Positions 22,447 through 34,157 of a stretch of DNA of 64,000 bases are shown piece by piece. This stretch comes from Populus alba (Eukaryota > Streptophyta > Magnoliopsida > Malpighiales > Salicaceae): assembly GCF_005239225.2 (NCBI RefSeq), contig NC_133297.1, positions 14,000,147-14,064,146 of the forward strand. Direction: 5' to 3'. The notes under the pieces are model-generated. The model was not told the DNA's origin, made no database searches, and saw only the letters and a program-made list of their open reading frames with translations. The first letter of the stretch is position 1. The number at the start of each line of letters is the position of its first letter. The position numbers were made by a program, and so were the translations under genes.

Positions 22447-22625
22447 AACTTTTAAAGTTGTAACTCAACTGATCAAGTTTTAGATTTACTCTCTAAAAAT
22501 TACCAGTTCGAGTTTCACAAGCCTCAGGGTTACTAGAGGCTTACATAATCATTAACTTCAGGGCCCGTGAGATTAGTTGAGGTACGTAAAAGTTAGCCCA
22601 AACATCCTTGTTAATTAAAAAAAAT
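22447..22625 (+). mobile_element. tRNA-like SINE with short target duplication
   Basis: The element contains a box-B-like CAGTTCGAGTTTCAC near 22503, then the family body (GCCTCAGGGTTACTAGAGGC, GGGCCCGTGAGATTAGTTGA) and an A-rich tail. TACACCATC lies on both sides (22438-22446 and 22626-22634). Sister copies are at 15074-15249 and 33968-34157. Confidence 0.75.
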
Positions 22626-22674
22626 TACACCATCGGTCCCTTGGCTGCAAGACATTGTTTGTTTTTACTTTGGC

Positions 22675-22830
22675 ACCATGTTTTTAAGAAATTAGAATTG
22701 TTTGTGTTTTTTATGATATTTTTGAATTGTTTTGATATAATAATATCAAAAATAAATTTTAAAAAATAAAAAAATATATTACTTTAATATATTTTAAAAT
22801 AAAAATATTTTTAAAAACAACAGCTATGAA
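22675..22830. mobile_element. Degenerate MITE copy
   Basis: The core TTGAATTGTTTTGATATAAT, A-rich middle and AAAATAAAAATATTTTTAAA segment follow the layout of the MITE at 63267-63479. The terminal repeats are eroded. Confidence 0.45.
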
Positions 22831-23191
22831 TAACATAAACCTAGTCCCTTATAATATTAAAAGCAGGAACAGTGACACACCAATGCATAGTGCCCTCATG
22901 CAAAGCAAACAAAACCCTATTCACAACGTGAACAATCATATTCCCACCAGAGACAGCAAGACCTCGCCACTTCATCATTTCATATGGTCAGCCTAGCTGA
23001 AATGGGAGACAGAGAAGAAGAAGCATAAAAAATACACCAATATCCGATACGAATACGTAGACCCTGGTGACTGTTACATTTCAACAACAAACGGAAAGAA
23101 AAGTATATTATACTGATATTGATGTTCGCCCAGAGCTGACAGATGAGGGAGGCCTCCTGCTAAAAGTCAAAAGTGACATAATCTCAGCAAA

Positions 23192-24513
23192 TCAAACCCC
23201 ACTATTACTGGTACTGTTGTCGCTATAAATGCTCCCTGCAACACCATCACCATTAGCGTTGTTGTGGCTGGCAGCATTGATTTGCGTGTGCTTTTCTGAG
23301 GAGCCCTCGCAAGGCTTAATCGGGTACTTTATGGCATTGAGCTCCAGCTTTCTCATGGCTGCTTTACCAAGATCAACACCACATATATCAGAGAGCCTAA
23401 CAAGATACAATAACACATCTGATAGCTCCTCTCCAAGGTGTTCTTTCTCTTCGTCTTTCCAATTAGGAAGCCCTCTTGGCACCTCTCCTTTCCACTGAAA
23501 TATCTCAGACAATTCTCCTACTTCTCCGACCTCCAACACGGAGATACAAAACAACATTGAAATGAAAACAATGAGCCTGACAAAGAAAACCACACCATCG
23601 TAACCATTATTGTGTTTGTGTCTTTACGGAAGTACTGTGGTCTTAATCAAACATTGTGGGGTCTTATTCTGAAGCGTGAGTACATTCTTGTTTTCTGCGT
23701 TGAGTATGAGTTATCTTGTCCCAGAGATGGGGCTGTGAATGTCCTAAACTTTTCATACAAAAACACGCGGTTTATTAAATAGTGGGCCAGTTGAAGTTCT
23801 TGCAGTTCGAGGGCCAGCTTCATCAATATTACAAAATTTACACATGAGAAACCTCTCGAAAACCAAAACACAGAAATGGGAAAGTAAGAAATAACTAAAA
23901 AAGCTATTTAGCTTGGTTTGGATCCGAGAAACAATTCGATTACCATAACTAAAGCATAGACAAAGGAGTGCAACTCTCCAGCAAAGAGCTCAGCACCATC
24001 AATGAGTAAAAAGAAAAGAAGATTAAACAATTCGATTTACACTTTCTGGTAAAAAACAATTAAAAAAAATGGTCGAATTATTTGTTCCGGACACTTTAGA
24101 AATGGGGAAGGACAGAAAACAAAACATCAAGAAAGAGTCAATAAAATAAATAAAGGTCCTGTCTTTCAATTTTTTTCTTGAACAAAAGATCAGGTTCAGT
24201 GATTTTATATATTTATTTTCCTGTAAACTAGTTGATACTATTTTAAAGGAGCCAGCCCCCAATCATAAGATTTGACCAAAACAGAGAAATGAGAATGAAG
24301 AGTCAAAGATCAGAGATCAAGAGTAGTATAAAAGCTGAAAATGTATAAAATTAAGCATGTTTTACACATAAACTTAAACCCAAAAAAAAGACATAAACTT
24401 ACCATGGCCAAAAGGAGATTTCTAGGGCTATGATACTGATCCCAGTCTCTCTCCTTGGCGAACTCAGCCAATCTCTTTTTGAGCTCTTCTAGGGTAACCC
24501 CAGCCCCTGCCAT
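23192..24513 (-). CDS. DCTPP1: dCTP pyrophosphatase 1-like (all-alpha NTP pyrophosphatase), two exons
   Basis: This family hydrolyses dCTP and modified dCTP to dCMP and pyrophosphate, cleaning the nucleotide pool. Exon 1 is 24513-24403 (37 codons) and exon 2 is 23530-23192, joined in phase 0 across an 872-base intron, giving 149 residues (human DCTPP1 has 170). The start MAGAGVTLEELKKRLAEFAK was chosen over an in-frame Met 14 codons upstream because the conserved family start is near it. The MazG-type metal-binding pattern is present: E40-VG-E43 and E72-LS-D75 in GEELSDVLLYLVRLSD. The conserved WDQYHSPRNLLLAM and FQWKGEVPRGLPNW segments are intact. The last 36 or so residues are Ser/Asn-rich and look disordered. 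No targeting peptide is obvious. Confidence 0.93.
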
Positions 24514-25284
24514 CTTTCTTTCTTTCTCTGCAAGACCAAGAAGAACCCAAGTCACCCCAGACTAACAAGACAGAAAGACGAAACCAAAAATTATGAAGGT
24601 GCTGACCGGCTACCGGCGACCGGCTATGGCCCGCTCAATGGACTCTTATCCGATGTGATGTGACTGACAAGTGTCTGCTCTAGTGATTTATTTGGCTGAA
24701 GGCTAAGGACCACCCGCGCTTTTAGAATAATAAAGCTGGTTTTGCAAATGGCCTTTCTAGAAGGATTATGATATGCTGAATAATAATAATAATAATTAAT
24801 GACTTGTACGTACTTGGGGTTCCGAATACTTATTTTTTGTATACAGATTGTATTTTCAACCTTATAAACATAGTTTTAATACCTGATCTGGACCAAGACA
24901 CTTGCTAAAAAACGATATGGTAGTACTTGAGATTCTTGATAAAAAATATAAATAAACTAAATTAAAAAAATTATTTAAAAAAAACAGTATTATTAAAAAA
25001 AACAAAACAATACCCATGTATTTTCTCAAACGCTTATTCTAAAAAAAAAAGTAGGTAAACTTGAATTAGTGAAGTTTTTTTTTTTAAGTAGAGTTCAGAA
25101 AATGCAGAAATAAATAAATAAATTTAATTTGGCATTTCCATCAGAATAGGGTGGAGATAGACAATAATTGGCTATCACTATCTCTCTTTTCTTCCCGGGA
25201 AAGATGATGAAAATTTTGGAAGACACCAATATCGTCATCTTTTGCTTTTGAAAAGGTTACGATAACTTGACGCGAAGATTTAAC

Positions 25285-25440
25285 CAAATGAGCCGAAACC
25301 ACCTTTTTATTTTTACATTTTAAAAAAATTAATTTTTTTTATTTTAAATATTTTAATACATTAATATTAAAAATAATTTTGAAAAACTAAAAAATATTTA
25401 AAAAAAAAAAGTATAATAACACTCCTAAATGATCCTTTTA
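25285..25440. mobile_element. Degenerate MITE copy
   Basis: AAATATTTTAATACATTAAT, then AATAATTTTGAAAAACTAAA and a terminal ACACTCCTAAATGATCC-like end, follow the arrangement of the 63267-63479 MITE at low identity. Confidence 0.4.
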
Positions 25441-26384
25441 TAGCAATCAAGGCAGGCTTGATGGGAGATAAAAAAGCTGGTTAATTATATTAAAGTTATG
25501 TCTCGGGAAGATTTTATCCATTAATAAAAATAAAGTACACACTCTAAAAATGTCATTTAAAAATAAAATTAAATCTCAATTTACGAATAAATGGATACAA
25601 GAAAAGGTGGAGGTGGAGAGTAAAGAAGAAGTTCCCTGAGAATGGGAGTTCCGACGCGACTGGAAATAATGTAATGATATCGTTGGTGGAAAGTGAAAAC
25701 GCACCGAAGAATCTCTTGGAAATGACTGAATTGTCAATATGCGAAAGGCAGTTGGTGGCAGCCATCATTATTACGAAATTGTTGATCATCAACCAATAAG
25801 GAGGTCTTCTTCAGAGTCTCCCAGATCATCATTCTCCCTTTCTCTGCTCGTTTTCCTACAATTGTTTTCTCAATTAGGGTTTTGCTGCTTGTTGTTACCC
25901 CTTTGTGTCGCTAAAATATTTTGGTGTTGCAAGCGTGTATTAATTTTGATCAATTATATAAGTTATTTTATTGAATCATATTAAAATAATAATAATAATA
26001 ATGATGATGATGATAGTAAAAATGTAAAAGCATAAATATAGGAAAAACCTATACTTGCATTTAATTCATTCAATTAAATAAATCACTAATCATTATGTAA
26101 ATAACTGAAAAAATAATAATTAATGATAAATAAATATAAACTGAAAAAATTAAGATATTAAAGTAGATAAAAGATATTTAATGTTGTAAAATAAATCATT
26201 TATCTAATTATATTTAATTATGAAAATTAATTTACCAGTTTTGACGGCTTAGATAAGTCAATTCTTATAACACTACTCAAAACATGTTGAATGATTAGTG
26301 ATTTATCTCTAGATAAAAATAACAATTCAAAACTCTAGAAAAAAAGGTAAAAAAAAAAAAAAGAAGCAAACTTGACAAACCTCC

Positions 26385-27500
26385 TAGACGTGATTTAATC
26401 TAAGATTTGCAACCCGTGAAATTTTAGACTTAGGTTGAATTAATAAGCTTAATTATCAATCAATTTAATTTTAAAGGATAAAATCATAAAAAAAATATAT
26501 TTAATTTTTAAAACTTGTAAAAACAAAAAAAGATAGCAATAAAAAAATTAAAATCAAATTTGATAAGAAAAAAAACTCAATGATGATGAAGTTGTAAAAA
26601 GAAAACAATTTAAAAAATGATTTCAAACAAAATAAATAATAATAAAAAAAACGGGAGACCGAAATTGAAAGATAAAAAAAAAAAGAGTGAAATTAAAAAA
26701 TATTTTTAAAGTTATAATGCAAACATGTTTTATTTTTATTTTTATTTTTTAAATATAACTCAGGGCATAGATCCAACAGAGAAAAAAAGAAGTTTGATAT
26801 ATGGTCAAAACAAAAACAAAAAAGCATGGAAAACCACAAAAAAAATAATGGTTAAAAAGTCACATAGAAGGAAGATAGGATTAAAAAAAAAAAAAAACCT
26901 AAAGCCTAATCAGTAATGATATAAATATTGAATGATAAAACTAAAAAAAATATTAGCTTAAAAAAAAAAAAGAACAAAAAAGCCTAGAAAAACCTTCAAA
27001 ACCCGAGCAAAAATCCCAAAAAATCCCAAACTCACAACCCATAAATCCCAAAAAATCCCAAACTCTCAACTATAAAGAATACGGATTAAATTTGAAAGAT
27101 TAAAAAAATTTTAAAGGGAGATGAAAATTAAAAAAAACATATCAATTTTATATATTATTTAAAATAAAAAAATTATAATAAAAAGAACATGATAAAATCT
27201 AAAAAATTCAACAAATTGAAAAGTTGTTCTAGAATTTTAAAGGAGCTGGCATTAAATTCTAGGTGAAGAAAAAAAAGAAGAGAAAAAAATAGTCACCAAC
27301 ATCAAACCACTGGAAATCTTGGAACATGCATCACCTCAAAGAGCAGGGGAGTTACAAGGATTCCAACTCTGCCGATAAAGGCGATGTTTAGAAGCTATGC
27401 AATCCCCAATGCATCGTCCGCTTGCTAGCACCAACCATTACTCGCGCCAAAAAGTTTTTTTTATTAAAATATTTAACATTTATTAAAATACAATATTGCC
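26385..27500. mobile_element. Probable dispersed repeat of about 1.1 kb
   Basis: It starts with a block shared with 19690-19800, has a long A-rich middle, and ends in an isolated GC-richer segment (GCGATGTTTAGAAGCTATGC, CATCGTCCGCTTGCTAGCAC) that is not coding in a recognisable way. Class and exact ends are unknown. Confidence 0.4.
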
Positions 27501-28016
27501 CTTGAACTAACATGATATCTAGTTAAAAGTTTTTTGAGCATGGGATAATTTAGTCAACTTACTATTCCAATGAATAGCTATTAAATGACAAATAACGATG
27601 ACAAATAGGCTGCATCTCTTATCCAGCCACATCCACCTTGATGACAAATAGCAAGTGACGAAAATCCAATATTGCATTATATGATTAATCAAATCTGGGG
27701 AATCCTCTGTTTTCATTGTATTAAAGACGGCTACTGCCTTGAACAGCTTCCCTTAGTATCAACTAATGAACCTCCAGTAACTAAAAAAGAAGAAGCTGTT
27801 AACCTGTACACATTGCATCTGACCGTCTCCGGTCAGACCCGCATCAACAGCAGCTACATGCACATTGCATACCACCATCTAATGTCAGACCCACATCAAT
27901 GGCGGTAACATGCACAAACCCTCACACAACAGTTTCAAAATCTGTTAAAGATTTCATGATTTTCTGACATATTCAGAATTGAACAAAACACAAGTGAATG
28001 AATGCACTTGCAGATG

Positions 28017-30582
28017 CTAAATCTTGTGGACGCTATAACCTGCATACTCCGAAGTTAAGTTCTCCTTCCAATTCTCAAATTCAGATCCACCAAACACCAA
28101 TTCCTTGATTCCAACATAGCTGTTGAAGGAGCACAAACCGGTTGTAGGTAAGCACAAACGCATGTATTTATTATTTTTCAAATGGGCAGCAAGTCCACAG
28201 AAAAGGACCTCAGCACCAAACAAATGACAATAAAAAACATAAAGCACGAATGAAAGCAAATGAAGGAGTTGAAGCTGCAAGGAAATCCTAGACATCAACA
28301 TTGTCCTTATGTGAATCTCACAACATGTTTGTACATAGTATTCGTACTATCAAGTTGGCATTACACATCAATCATGGTCTGGGATGAAAATTGCAAATTC
28401 ATATTTTTGTGCAAGGATATATACAGTTCCGTTAAATTTCATCTCATTAAAGTTTCAGAAGAATTATGGCACATCGTCAGAAATTTTAAGAGAAAAAGAA
28501 GAAATATGGATAACTTACTCGGAGCTTATTTGTGTCAAGGCATTTATCAGAGTGTCCAGAAGCAACGGCTCAGTTGTCCCAATATCTACCCTATTATATT
28601 TTAACATCATCCATGAGCAAGAACCATCAGAATAAGCATAATCACTACGGTGAAAAAGAGTACTCTTGAACCAATTAACTATGCTATGAAATGATCCTCA
28701 TACCATACGCGTGCCAAGTTGTCTTGAATCTCAAAATCTCCAATGTTGTAAAACGTTGCTGGTGTCACATTTGCTCCCTGAATGGCATCATAATTAGGTC
28801 TTTTTTCAAAAGTTGATTGTGACAGCTGCAAGGTAAGAAACACAGGAAAAACAACCTTTAGTGCCAGGAATAAAGAGAGTTGCAACAATGGCAAATATGA
28901 TTTTTTTATTAGCAACTAAGTGCTCTCCATTAGGCAGAATATAACTTTACAAAGCTCAACCACTACATCACCTTTTCATGCAATACAATCAACCATTTCT
29001 CAACATTTTTTTATGGCAAGAAAATTTTCTACATACTTGCATATTCATGGAATTGCATCCACCAAGACGCCCAACAATATGCCATGATCGAAATGTCTGC
29101 AAAAACATGCCACATAAGCTTCACAGTGATTTAATTTAATAGTTCAAAATACCATTGCTAGAGTTAAAGAGAAGTTACATCACAAATTAAGGACACATCA
29201 TTCTCCAATGGCGCATTGTAGAATTCAAACCATATATACGAGTTTGAGAAATCAAATCTGGAGATGATGGTCACAGAGTGAGTTGGTAAAACAGGAGCTA
29301 AATCGGAAAGGTCAAAGAAAAGCATCCAAGTGACATTTTCACATGAGACATCAGGCATCATGAAGAATAGGCTAGGCCAGAGTAATTATAATTTAACCAT
29401 GCTAAAAAAGTGGCAGTTCTCAAAGACCTTCAAATTACAAAAGCTATAAGAACCAGGGAAATTGGAAATCAGTTGATAAAAGGGGTGGATTTAGTACCAT
29501 AGACCGCATCATATATGCTTGGGTAATTGTGGATTCGGTAGTTACTTTCATGAAATAGTGTTCAGTACGATTCCTACTCACAAGCAAGCATCATTATCTT
29601 AGAAAATTTTGATATTAAAGCCTATATGACTTGCTATGAATTCAAGTCTACTAGCCAGAATATACAAATATATATGCATCCTGATTCCTGACTGTTATGA
29701 AGAATTTACACCATAAGCTGAGTGAAAGCGTGGGGTATCGCTCTGCAATGGTTTTCAAGCCTGCATAAATAGACTTGTAATACTACCACTTGAATCAAAT
29801 TGTGTCATGGTCATGGCAAATATCAATTTCTTAAGTTTCGACATGAACACCTATAGCATGAATCAAGACAAATTCTTTTTTTCCCTATGCCTAACCCCCT
29901 TCAAAATGCTCTACAAATAAACCAGCAGATTTTATCTTCTGTTTTACTCAAAAAACACCAAGACGATCACCAGGCAAAGCAAGAATTGAAATACACGATA
30001 ATCTTAGTTTTTGAACAAATGGGTTCTCAAAGAATCAGCTTATGACACAAAGATTGAATATCTTACTTGTTGAAAGTAACCTTCATGGGTTTAGCTGAAC
30101 CTGTCTTTGCGTGCAAAATCTTGTTCTTTTTACGCCTCAATCTTTCTTCCATCTAAAAACCCATTATTGCTCACTTCCATTAATCAACTAACATAAGGCA
30201 AGGCAGTGATATTTATTACACAAACGATAAAAAAATTAAAAAAAGTGAGAGAGAAGAAAGATGAACATACTTTAGAGCGAGCTTTAAGTGGGTCATCAAG
30301 ACAAGAACCAAGAATGTCAGCAAATTCAGGGTCTTTATCATAATCCTTTTCTTCTCTGCTTGGATTATGCGATGATGATGGAAAGTCGTCCTGGAAATCA
30401 AAATCAATGTCATTTTTTGTGCTCTTTGTTTGAGCATGATTCCTAAGGAACAGTGGAGTGTCGTTGGTTTTAGACTGCTTCTTCTTCTGCTTTAGAAATG
30501 TAGGCAAAGAGTTGGAGTGTCGAGATATTTGGCACCATAAGGCAAAGCTCTGGGATTGAAGAGGGGATGACAAGGTAAGCAT
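28017..30582 (-). CDS. DUF3531-family protein, probably plastid-targeted, seven exons
   Basis: This family is shared by cyanobacteria and plants (Arabidopsis At4g29400-like) and has no settled function. Exons: 30582-30271, 30152-30067, 29257-29179, 29096-29037, 28825-28704, 28590-28519, 28119-28017. They join in phase into 277 residues. I chose the Met at 30582 because the sequence after it is a Ser-rich basic leader typical of a transit peptide; an in-frame Met lies 20 codons upstream. Conserved signatures are WFEFYNAPLENDVSLICD, FRSWHIVGRLGGCNSMNMQ, RPNYDAIQGANVTPATFYNI, DNLARVWVDIGTTEPLLLD and FGGSEFENWKENLTSEYAGY, which ends near the C-terminus. A KARSKMEERLRRKKNKIL stretch at residues 100-117 is highly basic. 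The plastid location and At4g29400 relation are from memory of the family. Confidence 0.88.
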
Positions 30583-31311
30583 TTTTTTTGGGGGGTGGTT
30601 TAGAACATCAGTCGTTTTTGTTTCTGATAAACCCTCCCCCACTGCTCAAGCCGACAACTAGAGAGGTTTATATTTATAAGGTCCCTGGACTCTTGATTGT
30701 TTCTAGTCTTGTTCCTCTACTCAAGAAACATTTTTAATATGATCCCTAAATCCAATTTCCGTCCCATACACAGTGCTTAGATATGCATCCTCTTGACATT
30801 TTGCCGAGAATTAATGACACTTTAAAGAATGTTAATTTTTATAGCCAGCTGAGATCTTCGATGCTTCGGATTCTCGATCCTCCTGTGCTGTCACTCGAGT
30901 TGCTGAAACACAAAAAAACTGGAAAGGATTCAGTGTGTTACATGCAATACGTGACCTGGGAAGTTAATTCGGGTAATTAGCTGCAATATTAATGTTTATT
31001 CGAGTAAAAACTATTGATTCATACAGTCGATGATCATGTCAATGGTCAAGAACATAAATAACACTGACAGATTATAGTTACCAACATATATATACAGTCC
31101 AAGGCTGGGAAAAATAATTTATTCTATTAGCTGATGCAATGAGTCGTCAATGAAGAAAAGGGCAAACATTTCCATCGGAGGGAAATTTTAAAGTAGATGT
31201 GGTTGCCTATCTATTTGCACAGATACAGTGCCAGTATTCTAACATTATCCAGTTGCAGTTGATGAAGCATTCCATGGCACAGTGATGTAACCTACAGTAG
31301 AATCAACCCCA

Positions 31312-32709
31312 TCATGTTTCTTCTTGAATGGCGGAAGAAGCTCCTTGTGAAGCTCTGATCATTTCCAAATCCTTTGCTACTGTCTTCATGTCGGGTCTTG
31401 TTTGGCCATTCAAGTCTAAACATCTTCTTGCCAGCTTAGCGACTGCTGTAATCTCTTCTTTCCTACCCTCCTTGAGAACTCCAGCATCAACGATTTCGAA
31501 CAAACGATTCTCTTCCATTGACTGTCGAAAATATGCTGCTAAATTCTGTACATCTCCGGTTGGGGTTGCAAAGTCCGTACATCGCTCTTTTCGGTGAACC
31601 GATTTGACTGTAAATACTCTGGATGAAGGTAGCCTATAGTTCCCAATACAAGCGTGGTCAAGTGAGTTCGATCAATGGCAAGTGATCTTGAAGTTCCAAA
31701 ATCTGACACTTTGGCTCTATATTTATCATCTAAAAGTAAGTTTGTAGACATATAAGATACAGCATTAGCAACTTCTACAGCAATCCTTAAACGAATTTCC
31801 CATTTTAAAGGAAACTCTCCCTTCGGATGATGTAGATCTTGGAAGAGAGTTCCTTTAGGGTTGAACTCATAGACTAGTAAATGAACTTCTGTCTCCAAGC
31901 AACATCCAAATAACTTAACAACATTTCCATGGCCAATTCGTGACAAAATTACAATCTCGTTGATAAATTCTTCTACTCTGCACAGGTCCACTTCTTTTGA
32001 TTTCTTGATAGCTACAATTCTTCCATCTGTCAACATTCCAAAACAGTTCCTTGACCTCCTTGGCCTAGAATTCGATGCTCATGATAGTTGTCTGTGGCCT
32101 TCTCCAACTCCTTGGGGGGAAAAAACTTTGTTCGCTCAACATTGCTTTCACTTGCAGAAAGTTGTTGCTGCAATAATAGCCCACCACCATTCCATTTGAA
32201 AAACATTTGCTTCAGCTTAATCACCTTTCTTCTTTTAATCAACTTGTACAACCACCATGCTCCGATAAGGAGCAACATTAATCCAAGAACGGATCCACAT
32301 CCTGAAAAACCCACATATACAGAGTCAAGTGTATTCAATTCAAGCCTTCCAATATATGTATATGAGCTTGGAAATAGAAAAAAAATGAAAATGCATGACA
32401 GTTTCCCTCGTAGCAATGCGTAGGATTGTACCGTATGGTCGAACAGAGTACAGTCGAAAGCTCTTTTTTTTGCTTCAGATTGGAACGATAATATAGATTA
32501 ACACGAGGAAAAATGATTCAGAAACAAAATCTGCTTACCTATAACGATGATGATAGCTCTAGGTTTTTTGGTTTCTGATCTGAGTTGGTAGCATTGGTTA
32601 TAATTTTTATAATACCCAGCAGGACATGGGCAATTGTATCCCCCTGCATTGTTCATACATAGCAAATGGCAGCTATCGGTCCCAGTATCCAAGCACTTCT
32701 CCACATTTT
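31312..32709 (-). pseudogene. Wall-associated kinase-like (WAK-like) receptor pseudogene
   Basis: Intact WAK-like receptors span the plasma membrane and signal from pectin. Exon 32709-32539 encodes a calcium-binding EGF-like repeat (CLDTGTDSCHLLCMNNAGGY). It joins in phase to 32301 onward: a membrane segment (GSVLGLMLLLIGAWWLYKL), then the kinase start LGQGGQGTV. Four bases appear lost at about 32030, where kinases read GTVYKGML, and shift the frame. The second kinase block (32036-31539) has the VAIKK lysine and [16 protein letters not shown], but an in-frame deletion has removed the HRD catalytic loop: SYM runs straight into [18 protein letters not shown]. After KSDV another deletion and frameshift remove the middle of the C-lobe, and the tail resumes at 31518-31312. 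The extracellular GUB_WAK exon is missing. It is certainly catalytically dead. Confidence 0.88.
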
Positions 32710-32885
32710 CTGTTAAAAGGAAAAATATATACTGCTTCAGATTTCAAAATGCAAGAAAAAAACTCTCAAAATGTTCACGGATAAATTTACCAAGATTTTC
32801 TCAATCTTATATTTATTATCACATAGTTTATAACTTAACCCTGTTTAACTGAGTTTTTTTTTTTTTTTATCTAGTTTAATATTCA

Positions 32886-33176
32886 TATCAGAGAAGAATA
32901 TAAATCATGACTTAGAACCTTATTTAATAATTTAAGCTTTTGAGTTGATTTAGTTTTTTAATATGATATTAGAACTTTAATAACCAAATGCTCACGAGTT
33001 CAAATCTTACTATCCCTATTTATTTAATAAAAATTAAGTACAAGTTAACGTGGATCTGTGCATGTTTTAAGCTCAAAAGGCTTATAATTAAAAGGGTATG
33101 TTAGAAAATAATATAAATTATATCTTAAGACTTTACCTAACAACTTAAAATATTGGGTTGGGAAGGTTCTTTGACA
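32886..33176 (+). mobile_element. Near-complete TRIM (short LTR element), about 290 bp
   Basis: Two related direct repeats of about 76-80 bases, 32886-32961 and 33097-33176, bound a 135-base interior. The right repeat has GTTAGAAAATAATATAAATT, TTAAGACTTTACCTAACAAC and ends TTCTTTGACA. Just after the left repeat, TATGATATTAGA is a degraded form of TGGTATCAGAGC, the initiator-Met tRNA primer site. Just before the right repeat is a purine run, AAAAGGG. It has no coding capacity. The LTRs have diverged a good deal, so it is not recent. Partial relatives lie at 230-405, 21730-21905 and 42895-43105. Confidence 0.7.
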
Positions 33177-33470
33177 CTTCAACATTAAATTTTTTGATAT
33201 TCCGAATAGAATTTTATCTATTTTCTAACTCTTTTTTTTGTTATTATTTTTTTTAATCTTTTTATTTATTATTGTTATATTTTTTATTCATATATTTAAT
33301 TTATTATTTGATCAGATGAGTTGGTCATTTATTTTTTTTCTTAACATTTTTTTATGTTAAAAGAATTTTTTTCTGAGCATTGTTTTTATGTTTAAAAGAA
33401 AATTGACCGGCCGTTGCGAATCACGGGCATTTACCGCTGTTAGGCGTTGGGAAAAAAAACTAGTAAACTA

Positions 33471-33692
33471 CTATTCAAATAGAAACCATGTGAAGACGAA
33501 GCAGCATCCAGTTGACCAGAAATCTGTGACCTGCAATACTATCAATCCATTCATTGTCTTCTTCAATGGTGGAAGAAGCTCCAAGCGAAGCACTAATCGC
33601 TTCCAACTTCGTTGCCACTTCTGTCTCTTCTTTCCTACTGTTATCATCTCCTTTATAAATAATGGCGGGCAAATATCTTCATTTAAAGACAA
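33471..33692 (-). pseudogene. WAK-like kinase C-terminal fragment
   Basis: The minus strand encodes EVATKLEAISASLGASSTIE in one frame. It resembles the C-terminus of the adjacent WAK pseudogene (KDLEMIRASQGASSAIQEE). No kinase core precedes it. It is probably the remains of a tandem WAK-like copy. A plus-strand ORF over the same bases (33388-33822) has no known relation. Confidence 0.6.
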
Positions 33693-33967
33693 AAAAGAGA
33701 CTGCCTATAGCTGCAATTTATACATCGGTGGATCCTTCATCCTAGCCTGCAACTTTACTAACAGTCAAGCAGACTTGGTAGATCAAGTTGTCGATCTCAT
33801 AACATATGGCAAATTTGTCTGAATCAAGGTGGTCCGGTCCACGCTAGAGGGAAATTGCCATTCAGAAAGGAAGCATAATCATGAATTTGAAACACACAAA
33901 CAAATGAATACTAGTTATCTTGGTAAGAAATATCACTCAATGCAATACTAAGAATTTAATCAATTTC

Positions 33968-34157
33968 AATCCTATAGGGTATAGGTCAACTGGTCAGGTT
34001 TCAGGTTTGTTTTCTAAAAATCATTAGTTTGAGTCTTACAAGCCTCTGGGCTACTGGAGACTTACATAGTCGTTAACTTTAGGGCTTAGAAGATTAGTCG
34101 AGCTGCGCGCAAACTAAACCAAATACTCACTTTAATTTTTTTTTTTAAAAAAAGGAT
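33968..34157 (+). mobile_element. tRNA-like SINE with a 13-bp target duplication
   Basis: TTTAATCAATTTC at 33955-33967 and TTTGATCAATTTC at 34158-34170 flank it, with one mismatch. The body carries GGTCAACTGGTCAGG (box-A-like), AGTTTGAGTCTTAC (box-B-like), AAGCCTCTGGGCTACTGGAG and GAAGATTAGTCGAGCTGCGC, and ends in a T then A run. Confidence 0.75.

Larger units (their letters stand above)
24560..28016. other. Intergenic, repeat-rich
   Basis: No gene supported. 24781-24797 and 25985-26012 are trinucleotide microsatellites. 25285-25440 has MITE-like structure. About 26385-27500 is a purine-rich dispersed repeat that ends in a GC-richer block (27297-27460), and it shares a block with 19690-19800. 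The 80-codon plus-strand ORF at 25739-25984 has no recognisable relation. Confidence 0.5.

Noticed and set aside
25739..25984. 81-codon plus-strand ORF starting MRKAVGGSHHYYEI
   Set aside because: It ends in low-complexity sequence with no family resemblance and lies among repeats.
26700..27300. A-rich tract with repeated AAAATCCCAAA-like units, considered as a CRISPR-like or satellite array
   Set aside because: The units are irregular and short with no spacer structure. It is part of a dispersed plant repeat.
30583..30642. Upstream in-frame Met of the DUF3531 gene, adding 20 residues
   Set aside because: The downstream Met gives a more typical transit-peptide start. The upstream one cannot be excluded without transcript data.
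33388..33822. 144-codon plus-strand ORF
   Set aside because: It overlaps a minus-strand WAK relic, has no recognisable domain and is most likely its antisense shadow.
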